DNA of 64,000 bases from NCBI GenBank assembly GCA_019155185.1, contig CM032807.1:1483501-1547500 (forward strand). Reading direction: 5' to 3'. The stretch comes from Beaufortia kweichowensis (Eukaryota > Chordata > Actinopteri > Cypriniformes > Gastromyzontidae). Each line of letters opens with the position of its first letter. Position 1 is the first letter of the stretch. The position numbers and the translations under genes are program-made. Below the pieces are notes generated by a model. The model did no database searches. It was not told the DNA's origin and saw only the letters and a program-made list of their open reading frames with translations. Positions 13,534-26,300 of the stretch are shown here, piece after piece.

Positions 13534-14055
13534 AAGGACTACTGTATAGATTACGATAAATATACAATATTAAGATACAGAGTTCATGATACAGTAAAAA
13601 ACAGGTACTTCATACAGTATATAAATATTATGCAGAATAGTTTGTGTTATTTTACTGATGCTGTTTTTTTAGATATATACATTGTGAAAAATATTTGCTG
13701 ACAGAGAGCAATCCAACAGGTAAAATCAAAGTTAGGATAATCTCACATGATGACAGAACAAAATGTAGATTTAACATCATTCAATTATTTCTAGCATGTG
13801 TGTAAATCAAACACAAAAAATAATTTACTCTAAAGATTGACACTGTCCATTAGTCATGACAAAAGATATTTACATTTTCAGGAATTGGATATTGTTGTAA
13901 TGTTTATGTGAAAAGGTGTTAACTTATAATAATGTCTGCATGAGATTGGCTGTATTACAGGGTGTGTGTGTGTGTGTGTGTGTAGGTTACCATTTGATTG
14001 ACAGGTGAGCAGTCTCTCACTGCTCTGGGCTTCATAATCAGCAGCTTTATTCCGA

Positions 14056-14075
14056 GCACAAAGGATTGTGGGAAG
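14056..14075 (-). promoter_or_regulatory. ZNF143/STAF-like motif
   Basis: The reverse strand reads TTCCCACAATCCTTTGTGC, a variant of the ZNF143 core. Confidence 0.3.
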
Positions 14076-15275
14076 AGAGGGATGAGAGAAGCCGAGAAGT
14101 GCAGAATAGTAAAATTCCCGGAGGAGAGGAGGGGTTGCCTTCTCTTCTTTGTTTATTTCTTTGCTTTCCTTTGAACAGGTTCTCAGTGTGTGTGTTTTTG
14201 GGAGTGTAGGTAGTGTATTTGGTGTATTTTTGAGTATGTGCGCTCCTGTGTGTGTGTGTTTGAAAAGACTGTTGCTCTCATTATGACTGATAGATCAAAA
14301 GCACTATTAATTTCTGATCACGTCTTTCCCGATGCTATCGCTCCAGCTGTTCTGTGCTGCGCCTGCTGATAAAACGGCCTCTCTGATTGGACAACGTGTT
14401 AGTCAGTCAATCAAATTTGTGGGTGTGTCTATGTGGAGAGGGCTCAATGATATTTTTGTACCTGAAGTGTTTTTACTGAGTTTTCTAGGAGTTTCTTAAA
14501 CGCAATCCTGTTGTTGACAATTATTATGATTTGTGTAATTAAAATCGTTCTAAATAGTTATTGAAAATGAATGTAAATATAAAATAAAGTCATTTAGATT
14601 TTAGCACTAGACTTGAGTTGATGTTACTCAAACTTTTTGTCCTCTTCAGGCTGTGCATGGAGTTTTTTCTCAGTGGAGGTTTTATTTAAGGTGACATTTC
14701 TCAGAACCGCTGCTAAAACTCATTTTCTTGAGCAGCAGGAAGTCAATAGCTTGACTTTTAGTTCCTTTCTGGTTTTTCTTTCAGTCTTTCATGGATCTCA
14801 ACTTTGTATGTTCACAACATTCCTCGTCTGTCATATGATTTATCAGGCTGTCTGTGGATCTTTCCTTCCATTTCTTTTTGTCTGTGTGTCTTGCCACGTG
14901 TTTCTTTTAGAATCTTACAGTCAGAACAGTTCTGAGTGACTGGTGTTTATTAATATTGCAACCATTATTCTAAAAACAGTAGTTTTGTTGTGAAAGCCAT
15001 TGAACGTCTACGAAATTAGAAATGTGCTCTTTTTAAAGGTTTTCTGCTAAAGAGATTCATATTTACAAAGGTGACGATATCCCAGCATCCCTTTCAGTCT
15101 GTCTCTTTCTGTTTTAGTTTGGTCTGTGCGTTTGCTCGTGCTGTAGTGTTCAAGTGATTTTCTCATGTTTGGCTGCAGATTAAGCTCATATCCATAAACA
15201 AAACGAGTTCGTTTAACAGATTACAAAGGAATTACACGATCAAAGAGTAAAAGTCAGGATGTATAAGAGTGTGGG

Positions 15276-15289
15276 TGAGAGAGAGAGAG

Positions 15290-15330
<41 letters not shown>
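15276..15330. repeat. (GA)n microsatellite with a short GT insert
   Basis: GA units interrupted by a GT run, then 18 further GA units. Confidence 0.93.
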
Positions 15331-15334
<4 letters not shown>

Positions 15335-16628
15335 CCTCTTGCCCTGTTCTATCTGATATCGGAATCCATTTTGTTCTGAATGAACGTAACAGCTAATCCC
15401 ACCCTCTGGTTCAGGCCTGAGGGTCTCTGACAGTCACACACATACACACTTTGGATGTACATACACATATACATGTGTTCAATTGTTTATTTCTTTGCAT
15501 TCCAACATCTTAGAGTTTTTATGCATGGATACTGCCCCAAATGGTATGATAGTATGTGTACATTTGAGAGGAGAAACGGTACTTTAAGACATATAAATCA
15601 AGAAGTAAAATATGCTTTTTTTCTGTCTGAAATCACATTATTGACTTAAAATTGTTGCATATTGCATTTCATTCAGAAATAGTGTAGTTATTGAACTGGT
15701 TTACAATGATATATAGGGTTTGTTCTCATTTTTAATGGCTTTTAAAACTTTGTTTATGAGCATGTTTTCACCGCTGGGACTTCATAGAAGCTAAAAAGTA
15801 AAAGCTTTGCCTGTTATTAGGCAACTTTAATACAGTCCTCAGTGTTTTGTCTCTTTGCAGATGGTCATCTATACACATTAAAGGTTTGGTTGTTCTGTCA
15901 TGACTAGTTGGTTAAATCTCATCTCTACCATTGTTGATTATTTGTTTACTTTTAATGTTGTTTTACACTGTTCAACTGATAACTGTTTAGCTGTGTTAAC
16001 TTGTTGAATAAGCTGTTCTAATGCTCATCTAATATCAGCTAATCTACATAATCGGCTAAAACAGGATTAACTCGGATCAGAAACTACAAGACATGAAGTT
16101 AATTTCATTTAAACCGTTTTTTCTCACACCTCGGGTCTTCTTCTGGTAAACTTAATGATATATTGATCCATTGTCATGTTTAAATCTGGCTTTAGTTTGG
16201 CTTTCTGAAGATGTCCCATTCAGACACAACTGTTATTTTGCAGTGATGTTGGCACATTAGAGGGATCTAGGAAACCAGTTGTGATTAATGGGAACAGAAT
16301 CACTGCTGGAATGATGCATTAGATTTCTTTAAAATTGTACCGGGAGTTGAAGTTGGCGAGTTCACCGGACCGTGATGCTCCGGGTCTAACGGGCCTTTGA
16401 CTCAGAAATAATGAACAAATGAGACGGAAAGAAAAGATGACAGAAGTTAAAGACTCTGCCATCCAACATATGTTCATTTTTAAATGTATAAATGTTTAAT
16501 TTATTTGTCAGAAATTACTGCGTTTATTTTTTCCTTGTGATAAATAGCATATGCACGTTTTGCTCTATAATTGCTTACTAAAAAATAATTTTCACCCATA
16601 TATGGATAGGATTTGATAACTTTTAATA

Positions 16629-16630
<2 letters not shown>

Positions 16631-16662
<32 letters not shown>
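16631..16662. repeat. (GT)n microsatellite
   Basis: 16 uninterrupted GT units. Confidence 0.95.
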
Positions 16663-16663
<1 letters not shown>

Positions 16664-17229
16664 TGCCGTTATTTTGGCAGATTGCTCATTTCATTAACGT
16701 TCATTTTTGCTACATCTGGCACGTGTCTGGATTAAATTAATTTTTAAGATTCAGTTCTGTTCACTCGAGGAAAAATAACACACGACCGGTCAGTGGTGTT
16801 CATTTAAAGGGTTAAAGGTGAATTTGGCAGTTGTCAGGACACCTAATTTGTGTATTTGTGAGCCATTTGGAAGAACTGGATGTTATTTGGTGTTAGTCAT
16901 TTTTGTTTATAGTCATTCATTAACCATGTTTTGATTGTTGCGCAGAATCTATTAAAAATGTGATGACACATATTGGATATGTGACACATATTATTTGATA
17001 TTGGATAAACAGTTTGACGAAAAAAATATATGCATTTGCAAATATAAAGTGTATAATGTGTAAAGTATTATTTTTTTGCAATAATGATTGCATTGCGTAA
17101 ACCTACACACCCTGTGTCCTTAAATCATTTTGTCCTGTAAAGGTGTCCTTTTATAATTTATATATTGTCCAGAACTGTGGACGTTCACGTGATGAGATAC
17201 ACTTCTGAACGAATAAAATTAATTGATAT

Positions 17230-17460
17230 TTTTTTAATAATTAATTTCGCGCACGTGATTAAATATACCACGCGCAGTAACTGACGCTGCGCCCCTCCCC
17301 CTGCACATCTATTAGCATATAAAACTGTGTGTGCGCACTAAATGTAGGTCACATCGATGAGGACTGCGCATACTTTATAATTATAATGATCTGGTAAACA
17401 CCTTATTCCGTTTTTTGTGCTGTGTGAGGCTGGAGAGCCGTTAATAAACGGACGCCGAGG
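17230..17460 (+). promoter_or_regulatory. candidate upstream promoter/enhancer of tfap2d
   Basis: A GC-rich segment with cgcgcacgtg E-box-like and gcccctcccc Sp1-like motifs is followed by a TATA-like catataaaac near 17317 and a CpG-containing stretch. It could be a distal promoter for an untranslated first exon of tfap2d. This rests on motifs only. Confidence 0.25.
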
Positions 17461-19699
17461 CCATATTGAGCTTCACAAATACTTGATTATATGGTTTCAT
17501 TAGGTCTCTGGTGAGATTGACAACGTTAAACACAATGACTCCTTTGATTTCCACCATCATCTTTGTTTGTAAACAACCCCAGTGATTTAATGGTGTTACA
17601 TCACTGGTGTCATTAAATGCGTTGACCTGCGTATAAGAAAAGGAAAAGGACCTTTTTGGATGACCAGAATTGTTTCTCTATAAGCAATGATTATTTCTAA
17701 TGATATGAAGGTTAATAAGCAAATCTGGTTAAATATAAAACTTGCCTTTGAACACATTATAGTCTGTTTTCAAATACACAAATTGACAAGTCTAAAGTTA
17801 GAAAAGCGAATCAAGATATGTGGCCAACAATCTTTTAAAATTTTAATGGTGATTTTTCTACATCTTTAAACTTTTAAGTGAGAGTGAAATGTCTTCAAGT
17901 CTCTTTTGAACTTTTGGTGAGTAATGTTTTTGTATTCTTGCTCTTACTCTTATTCTCTGTGGTTATTATTATTATTATTGCTGCTCCAAATGACAGTTCT
18001 GATGAGTTGGTGACAGCCAGCTGCCATACACAGTTTGCGACGCTTTTAATCCAATGTAAAATCAATTAAAAATAATTCTGGGCCAAACTGTACCAGGACA
18101 GACACCTCCTTTAAAGTTTCATATTGCATCTGTTATTTTTATTTGTCATTTTCTATAGATTGGTGGCGGAACCATCTCGAGGAATATCCAGAGCGAACAG
18201 ATGGACTCGATCCCTGACCAGTACAGCGTGCATATGCGCGTCCGCTGCTGTGCGCGTTAAACCCTATTAAGACCTTCTACTGGTGCAACTGGTGCCTCTC
18301 TCAATCCCGCGAGCTCTCGCACACACACACAAGCACAAGCTTCTAATCCCTCACGTGAGAGGATGAGCTCTCTCTCGCTCACATCGTGTCATTTACAGCC
18401 TGCCTGAAGGCCTTATGATATGAAACGACATCGTGTTATTTCATAAGAGCCTCCTGTATCTGTGTATTCACATGGCGAGATTTGAATCCCTTTTCGTTAC
18501 TCTGCATTCAATTTATGATACATTTTGGCAATCGGTATATAAATCATTATTGCTGAGTTTTTAAGAACCATAACGAAAAATATGATTACTTTATTTTGCC
18601 TTCGAGAAATATGTAGGCCTGACTGCTTAATAATAATCCTAACTGTTTCAGGTCTGCCCATCAAATGAAAATAAAACGAGGCTTCCCTCATCTCACGTTG
18701 TTTTCCGAGTGAAACATTTATGAAGTGGAATACGTCAGTATATGTGTATGTTTGTGAGTGGATCCTCCCTTCGAGAGATACACCGGGTGCTCGAGGCGTC
18801 TCCGTCCGCCCTTCTCATGCACGAGGGCGCGAGCCCGCGGTGATGGCGGTAATTTGGGTTAAATAAGAGGAGCAAACGCTCTTTTAAACACTTAAAAACG
18901 GCCAAACCCCTCACATACTCGAAACCTTAAGGCTGGAGCATTTTGCTGCTGGGGAGGGAGGAGACATTCAGAAACACTGAACAAGGTGAATGACTAGAAA
19001 TGTTTAACACGCACATGCACGACAGCTCAAAGTCTATTTCATTTATCCGTTTGTTAAACTTCATGACCTGTTTAATTTTGCTCTTAAAATAAATGGTCAC
19101 TTCGGTGAAAATCTGTTTTTATTTGGCAACCCTATAACCAGCTGTGAGCGAGATGGGTGTCCATGTATCTTATGCACCTGTGAGGTTTATAAAGCGTACA
19201 TTTGACCGACAGACTGTTTTGAGCAATGACCCCCCACGCGTGACCCACTCATTCTAATCTCGCAAAAACACTTCCAGCACCTACTGTCATTGTGCAGGTT
19301 ACTGGACGATTACTGCTTAAAACAGAAACGATAAATGTATAATAAACGTTGATTGGATTGTTTGGTGGATTAAACTGATTTAGAAATGACCACACAGCCA
19401 GCAAGTGTTCAAAAGCCATTACTAAACTATATTAAATTATATAAATAAATTGTACAGTTCTTTTTAATGTGTAGAATCGATGATAAATAGTACACATATT
19501 TAAATTCGAAAGAAGTCAAATAATTCGTACATCAAATATTATTTTACTTTTTTAAAATTTCGATTAAAAAGGGAAAACATATTTGCCTTTTTATGATATT
19601 AACTGAAGTAAGGTTACATTAAATGTTCTTTAAACATAGTATATGAATGATATTTGTTATTATGGATGTTATTTTGTTTTATGCTGTTTCTTATTTAAA

Positions 19700-20271
19700 T
19701 TAAATAAAACGTTAGATAAAACAATAATATAAGCAAATCGAATAATGTAACAGAATGTTTAATCGTGCAGCTAAAATTACAATAGCACAAGATACATCGA
19801 GTTAAACTTACGTGTCGCAGAAAAAATCCAAAAAGCTGGTAAATGGTAAAGCCGCGAGGAAAAGCGAGACAAATAAAACTGGCCGTGCTAAAGAAAGACA
19901 AACGACCTTAAAGAAATGTCCAGAAAAATCATCAAAAATGTTGAAAGCGCACTTGGTTCCTTATTAGGCGAAGATACAATATTTATTCCGTGTCTCCAGG
20001 GATGAGGCTGCTCTCTCTATTGTCCTCCCTTTCCTCAATGCTGATGCTTAATTTTCAAAACTTCTATATTACCAAGGGACCTACGACATCAGCCGGAGAA
20101 ATACCCAGCAAGTACAAAATCCGAGCCAGGGAGCGCTTTGTGCAGAGGGGAGGCATTTCAGCCGCTTTTACCGACTGCGCAAGGCGACATTTCATTTCCA
20201 CGCGCTATTTTGGGGATTTTTTCTTTCATTCGTCAGACAGCGCGAGGAAATCGGGTTATTGGATCGCGAGA
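19700..20271 (+). promoter_or_regulatory. tfap2d 5' UTR / proximal promoter region (inferred)
   Basis: The sequence directly before the tfap2d start is more GC-rich downstream of about 19990 than the AT-rich stretch before it. The frame of exon 1 stays open back to about 19990 without a stop. No clear TATA box was seen close to the ATG. The transcription start cannot be placed from sequence alone. Confidence 0.4.
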
Positions 20272-20310
20272 ATGTCAGCCACATTTCCGGGACTGGTGCA
20301 CGACGCGGAG
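20272..20310 (+). CDS. tfap2d: tfap2d coding exon 1
   Basis: Encodes [13 protein letters not shown] (residues 1-13) and ends in phase 0 at the donor GAG|gtattt. The reading frame stays open upstream for about 90 codons, with an in-frame ATG at 20002. The family N-terminus supports 20272 as the start. Confidence 0.93.
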
Positions 20311-23300
20311 GTATTTTAAATTAATTTATTACACCACAAAAACCACATCATTTCATTTAATTTAACGTAGCGTTACGCGGAAGGAATTTGTGGTCATTTG
20401 GCACAGCAGAATAGAAATTGTGACTTGTTTGCTGCCAGAATAAATACCACGTTGGATTCGTCTGTTTAATTCTGGCGAAAATCTATTTTATCGTTTGGTT
20501 TTTTCGAGTGTCCTCGAGTCCACAATCATTTTGCATTAATTTTTCTCGTGTTGTAATTCATAACGCTAGACAGTAAAAGCTCGTGCCTTGTGCTTACCTG
20601 CGGTTGATGGTTTTGACAAATGGCTTTTAATGGGTTTTGCACAGATGCATTAAGAATATAGTTAAATAAGGCGCTCAATGGCAAATGATAGACAAGTGAG
20701 GGAGGAAAAAAACGCTGCGCGCTCGTGTAGCAGTTTGCAGTGTGTTTCACGCACTCCCTCCCAGGCACGGAGAGATGACATCGCCGTCAGGTACTTTTCT
20801 AAAGACACTTTGAGCTGCTGCGTGTGTTTGTGTGTTTGGGGAAGGTTCGAGTTTCCGCCGCGTGAGAAATGCGCGCGGATCGCTGCGAGCGCGTGTAAAT
20901 GACATGCCTCATATTTTTCTCTTTTTTCCCCGCACAGATACGTCACGACGGATCAAACAGCTACCGTTTGATGCAACTCGGATGCTTGGAATCTGTGGCC
21001 AACTCATCTGTCGCTTACTCGTCGTCGTCTCCGCTCACGTACCCAGCCACCGGAACCGAATTTGCCTCCCCGTATTTTCCCAGCAACCACCAGTACACGC
21101 CCTTACACCACCAGTCTTTCCACTACGAGTTCCAGCACAGCCACCCGGCCGTGAACCCGGACGCGTACTCGTTAAACTCTCTCCATCACTCGCAGCAGTA
21201 CTATCAGCAGCTCCACCACGGCGAACCGGCAGACTTTATCAACCTTCACAACGCCCGGGCGCTCAAGTCCTCGTGTCTGGACGAACAGCGGCGGGAACTG
21301 GGCTGCCTGGACGCCTACCGCAGGCATGACCTGTCAATCATGAGCCACGGCTCTCAGTACGGCATGCACCCGGAGCAGAGACTGCTGCCCGGGGCGGGTC
21401 TGGGGCTGCCGCCGTCGGGAGCCGATGACCTACAGGTACACAACAGCGGCGTTATACAAGCACAAAACACACACACGTGACAACTTTGGTGTTGTTGTAT
21501 AGCCACTTTCACTGTATGAACAAGAGAAATTATGGCCTGAGGACTTGCACCAAAACTTTTAACATTAACAGAGGTTTAATGTAAAGTCGTTCTTGGCCTC
21601 ATCTGTTTTTCTTGAATGCAAAACGATAATTTATTCCAAACTATTTTTAAACTTTTATTTTAACTTTATGTGCAGGCAGCACGTCTAAGTTCATTTTACT
21701 GGCCGATTTTACATATTTAATATAGTGAATATTGAGAAGTTTGAATCGTGTGCGCGTATGTCGGGCCTCGCTGCTGTAAAGCCGCTGGTTCTTTTTTCTC
21801 CGTTAAAAGGCGGATTAACGGCTTGAAAAAGTGCGAACAAAAGGCAAATCCTCCACAGTGGAGCACCGTAGTTTATCCAATTTAGGACTTAATGTCAATC
21901 AACTGGTTATTTATGCACAGACATCTGATGCAGCTCAAGTTTAACCGGTGAGTCAAAATATGTTAAGATGAAAATAATGATATTTATGCATTCCTTTCAT
22001 AAAATACGGCGCGGGGCCGCTCGAATAGACAACAAAAGATTAGCTGATAAAATAAAAATGTGTTTTAAAATAAATATAGTTATTTCGAATATTAATATTT
22101 TGAATATTAGTTTGTTGCACAAGAAGATAAATCTATTAAAATTTATTCAATAACACACTGTAAATCAGTTTGCAGAATTTATAAAAATACAAATATTAAA
22201 ACATAAACGTAAAATATATAAATATGAAAAATATAATTTAGTGCAATTAGCAAATATAACAACTGATATAAAAATATGTGAAGAAATGCGCTTATTAAAA
22301 AATGCGCTTGTATTATAAACAATAAAAACGTGGTGCATCATTTATTTCGGGTTGTCCATTATGTTTGCTGGACATATTGAATTAATGTGTTCAAAACAAC
22401 ATTAATAATAGCCTTTTTTATATTTTATTTTTTTAATTATGTATGCAACAGAATATTTTATTACGCACATGCTAAATGTTTAACTATATTTTAGCAGTAT
22501 AATGCAGTGTTGCAATATATATATATATATATATATATTATATTTAAAAATAAGTTTTCGTGGCTTTTAACAAACAATGTAGAAGTGAACATTTAGTTTC
22601 TGACAGAACCGGTAGACGTGTTGGTATTGCTGTCGCGTGTTCAGCAGCAGTCTGCACACGCACACAAAAAAAGGCTCACAGGAGAACAGACACAAAAACA
22701 CAGAAAGAAACACATACGTCCCGTGAAAAGGTTTTGGACCTTTCTTTGGTGCTGAATGAAACCGTGGGCTCGGTGAAGGCCACGGAACAGATGCGGGCAG
22801 TCTCGTGCGCACAGGCGCATCTTTGAGCCGCTAAACAGATTTGGCACGCGGAACAATAGAAGCTGCCGCACCTTTAACACACGCACGCGTAATTTATGCC
22901 TGATCCGACGGGTTTGTATATTGATTTTATAATCACTTTAACTGCGGGGAAAAAGAAAAATAGAGCAGGAGTTTGTTAAAAGGTTACAGGAGCACGCCAG
23001 TATGGTGTCAATGTGGATGTGAGCGTGTGTGGGTGAATCACGCTCTTTGTGTGTGTATGTGAATGTGTGTGTGTTTTTGTGAGTGATTCTGGCCTCCAGA
23101 CTGGTCGTGGCTTGTGAGACGGATTAACTCTTTTCTTTTGATACAATTCAGTCTTCCTTGGGCTGATGACATCACTGATAAACGAGAGTAAAATAATAAT
23201 CTGTTGGTTTGACATCATAATGTAACAGGTCCCGTTACATCCGAACTTCATTCGTTCATTTACAACAAGGCTCGTGGTCTGTTTAATGAGTCATATGTGC

Positions 23301-26300
23301 TCTGTCCAGAAACATCTGCTCAATGTGTATAAGATTGGTTGATTATTGATTATAAAGTTCATGTGTACGTGTGTGTCTAGGGATCTGTGGACGCGCAGTG
23401 CGGGCTTGTGTTAAATGGCCAAGGCGGAGTGATCCGAAGAGGTAAGATAACACACACACACACTACCAAACACACACAAACGTCGTCACACAAATACAAA
23501 AAGACAATGCATTATAATGCATTGTATAAAAGATTTTTTCATAATTGCTTTTGAAGAATTTTTCCATTTTCTGTGACTTACAGCATGTCTGCCAACACCA
23601 TTTAGACTATTTTACATAAAATTACAATAAATACAGTAATATAATGTAAATACTGCTTCCATTAAAACTGAATTTCTAATGACAAGATGGCAACTATAAT
23701 TAAAAACACATTTCGAACATTAGTTTTATTTATTTAAATATATAATTGTTATCTCCTGAAAACAATTGTAACAATATAAAAAATAAGTACACATTTTTGA
23801 TGAATATTTGTATTATATTTTAGCAAGTATAGGGTTAATAAAAATACTTTGCTTACTGTTACTCTTTCGTTCCTGTTTGCTAAATAAAACAGAACAAAAA
23901 CAAATAAATGTATTTGTATCTGCAATATATTAAATTATTATTTAAAAATGTGCAAGAATGAAAATGACAAACAACTTGTAAATATTTAGTATTATTTCAG
24001 TACAGACAAAATGTGCAAAACCTTTTTTATCTGTTCTGTAATTCTATTTGAAAAACTTTATTTAGTCATTTATTAATATTATTATGATTATTGACGTTTT
24101 TATTTGACGTTATTTTATTGAGCTGCTTTTAAAACAGTGTTTATTATTATTGTAAAGTATTTTGCCATTAGATATAGTTAAAGAATAAATAAATCTGTCA
24201 GAAAACGCGTATTTGAAGGAATGTATATTTTTCAGAAGTTTAAACAGCTGATAAAAACACACATTTCTGAAGGTCATTCTCCATCGAGAAACCTCTCAGA
24301 AGAATTTATGTATTCAGTCTCTCGCTGTGGTTTGTAAAATCACTCGAGGATGAATCGGATCGGCGAACGTTTCTTAATATTTTCTTAATATCAGTCGCAT
24401 CTTTGTCTCTTCAAAGCAGACGCGTATCGACGCGCATGTGAAGCTTGCCATAAAGCGAACGGTATCTCGCGCGCTTAATTTTTAATAAACTCTGTCTAGG
24501 TGTTGGGCTCGCCATCACTTCCAGTTAATGGTGTGCAGGATTTAGCCGCGAGCTCCGCCGCTCCAACCATCACAACCAATAATCATTGCGTTACCTCGCG
24601 CTCCGGTATCGATAGCTTCTCGCGCCTCGGGCGCACGCTTTGATATGTTAATGCCGTGCGGCTTCGAATTCAGTGGAGATCATATTAATGTTGTTCACAC
24701 TGACTGCAGCTTTGGCTTCGTTGAATATTCAGATAACCTTTTTCAAAAGAAATCACTCAAGAAACGAGAATCCTACTTAGAAAAGTCGTCTGTGTTTTAA
24801 TCATGATTATCCCTCTCTGTGCTTTCAGGAATTTGATCAAGCACACACACACAGTTTGCAGACTCACTGTAATATCTCAAAATGCATCTCTCTCTCTCCA
24901 CGTCGGTGCGCGCGCACGCTCACCCATGTTTTTCCAAAGGAGTTGCTGATGCGCGTGAGACGCGCTCCGTAAACACGCACACCACCGCTGCAGTTGAAAT
25001 AGAAACAGAAAATGACATTTGGCCTATGTCTTTTTTCCTTTAATTTTCGTGGCAAACTCGCAAAAAGCGCTTGATTCGCTTTGTGATCGCTCGCGCGCCG
25101 CCTCGGGCTACTCTCCCTCGCGCTTAAATACCCGCTATCGCCTCTGGGCCCGGCGCGCGCGACCAGACTACCGGCAATAGCTCTTTTTCAATTGCCCTTG
25201 GCAACATAAAATACAAACTACTTTGAATCAAAACATTTTGGGTGGAATTAATGTGAAGTGAACTTGCGCGCTCGCAGAGATCTTGGGTTTGTCAGAGCGC
25301 TTTAGGGTGACTGATGAGGAGCAGGTTAAAGGCCCACTAGCCAGCAAACACACACGTTCACATACACACACAGTCACTCTCACAAACGGTGTGTACATGT
25401 GTGAGTTAGCCAACTCATTCTGTACAGATCTTTTAAACTTTCATGGATCTAAGCGTAGTATGGATTTGGCATATAAAACTAAATAGATAAACTCTACCCA
25501 ATGTTAAGTGTAAAATTACATGTGCACAAATAAACAACTTTTATTATATTATGCAACTAGCCTGTGAAGGTTTATGGGCATGTGGGTTTCGTAACTATAT
25601 TGGAGACTGTAACACAAGCTTCCTCTTGCACCCAACTGGAAAGTCAAACACAACCACTGGTCATATCCAAACGGTTGACGTGTTGTTTGTTGGGCTTTGT
25701 TGTCGTCTACAGGTGGCACGTGTGTAGTCAATCCTACAGACCTCTTCTGCTCTGTACCGGGAAGACTTTCTCTACTCAGTTCTACCTCAAAGTACAAAGT
25801 CACCATCGCTGAAGTCAAACGTCGTCTCTCTCCTCCAGAGTGTCTCAATGCCTCACTGTTGGGCGGGATATTAAGAAGGTAAGAGATACTTTTAACCCAT
25901 CTAAAACTCAGTCATAGCTGAATATACTGGACCGCTCATAGATGCTGTTTTGGAATACCTGCACTAATGCTGTATCACATGGAAGAAATAAAGTACACTA
26001 ATTCTAAACCAGTTACCACAGTAAAGAACAACCAGTTTGTGTTTAGTACTGGGCAATTCTTTACAAATGTCAACTAGGTTTTTACCAAACATTTACTGAT
26101 AGCTCAGATGTCAATATTTGCTGGTTTTAATCCTCATGTAAAGCATTTGTTTATGTTTAAATCATGATTTTTCATAGTCAGATAAAATGCTGTTTTCAGA
26201 ATTGTCACATACATAACAGTCCATATTCCTCATAAATGAATGCATAAAAAACTATTTTATGTTCTATCTGGACTCTATCAACAGGACTTTAGTAAAATAT

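Larger units (their letters stand above)
7225..19690. other. gene-free 5' flank, second part
   Basis: No coding exon was recognised. It contains two SINE fragments, a MITE, the polypyrimidine tract, CTCF-like and ZNF143-like motifs, the candidate promoter at 17230 and a possible orphan exon at 18159. The remainder is AT-rich unique sequence. Confidence 0.55.

Noticed and set aside
20832..21329. 165-codon + strand frame over tfap2d exon 2
   Set aside because: It is an alternative frame of the true exon; the frame starting IRHDGSNS matches AP-2 delta.
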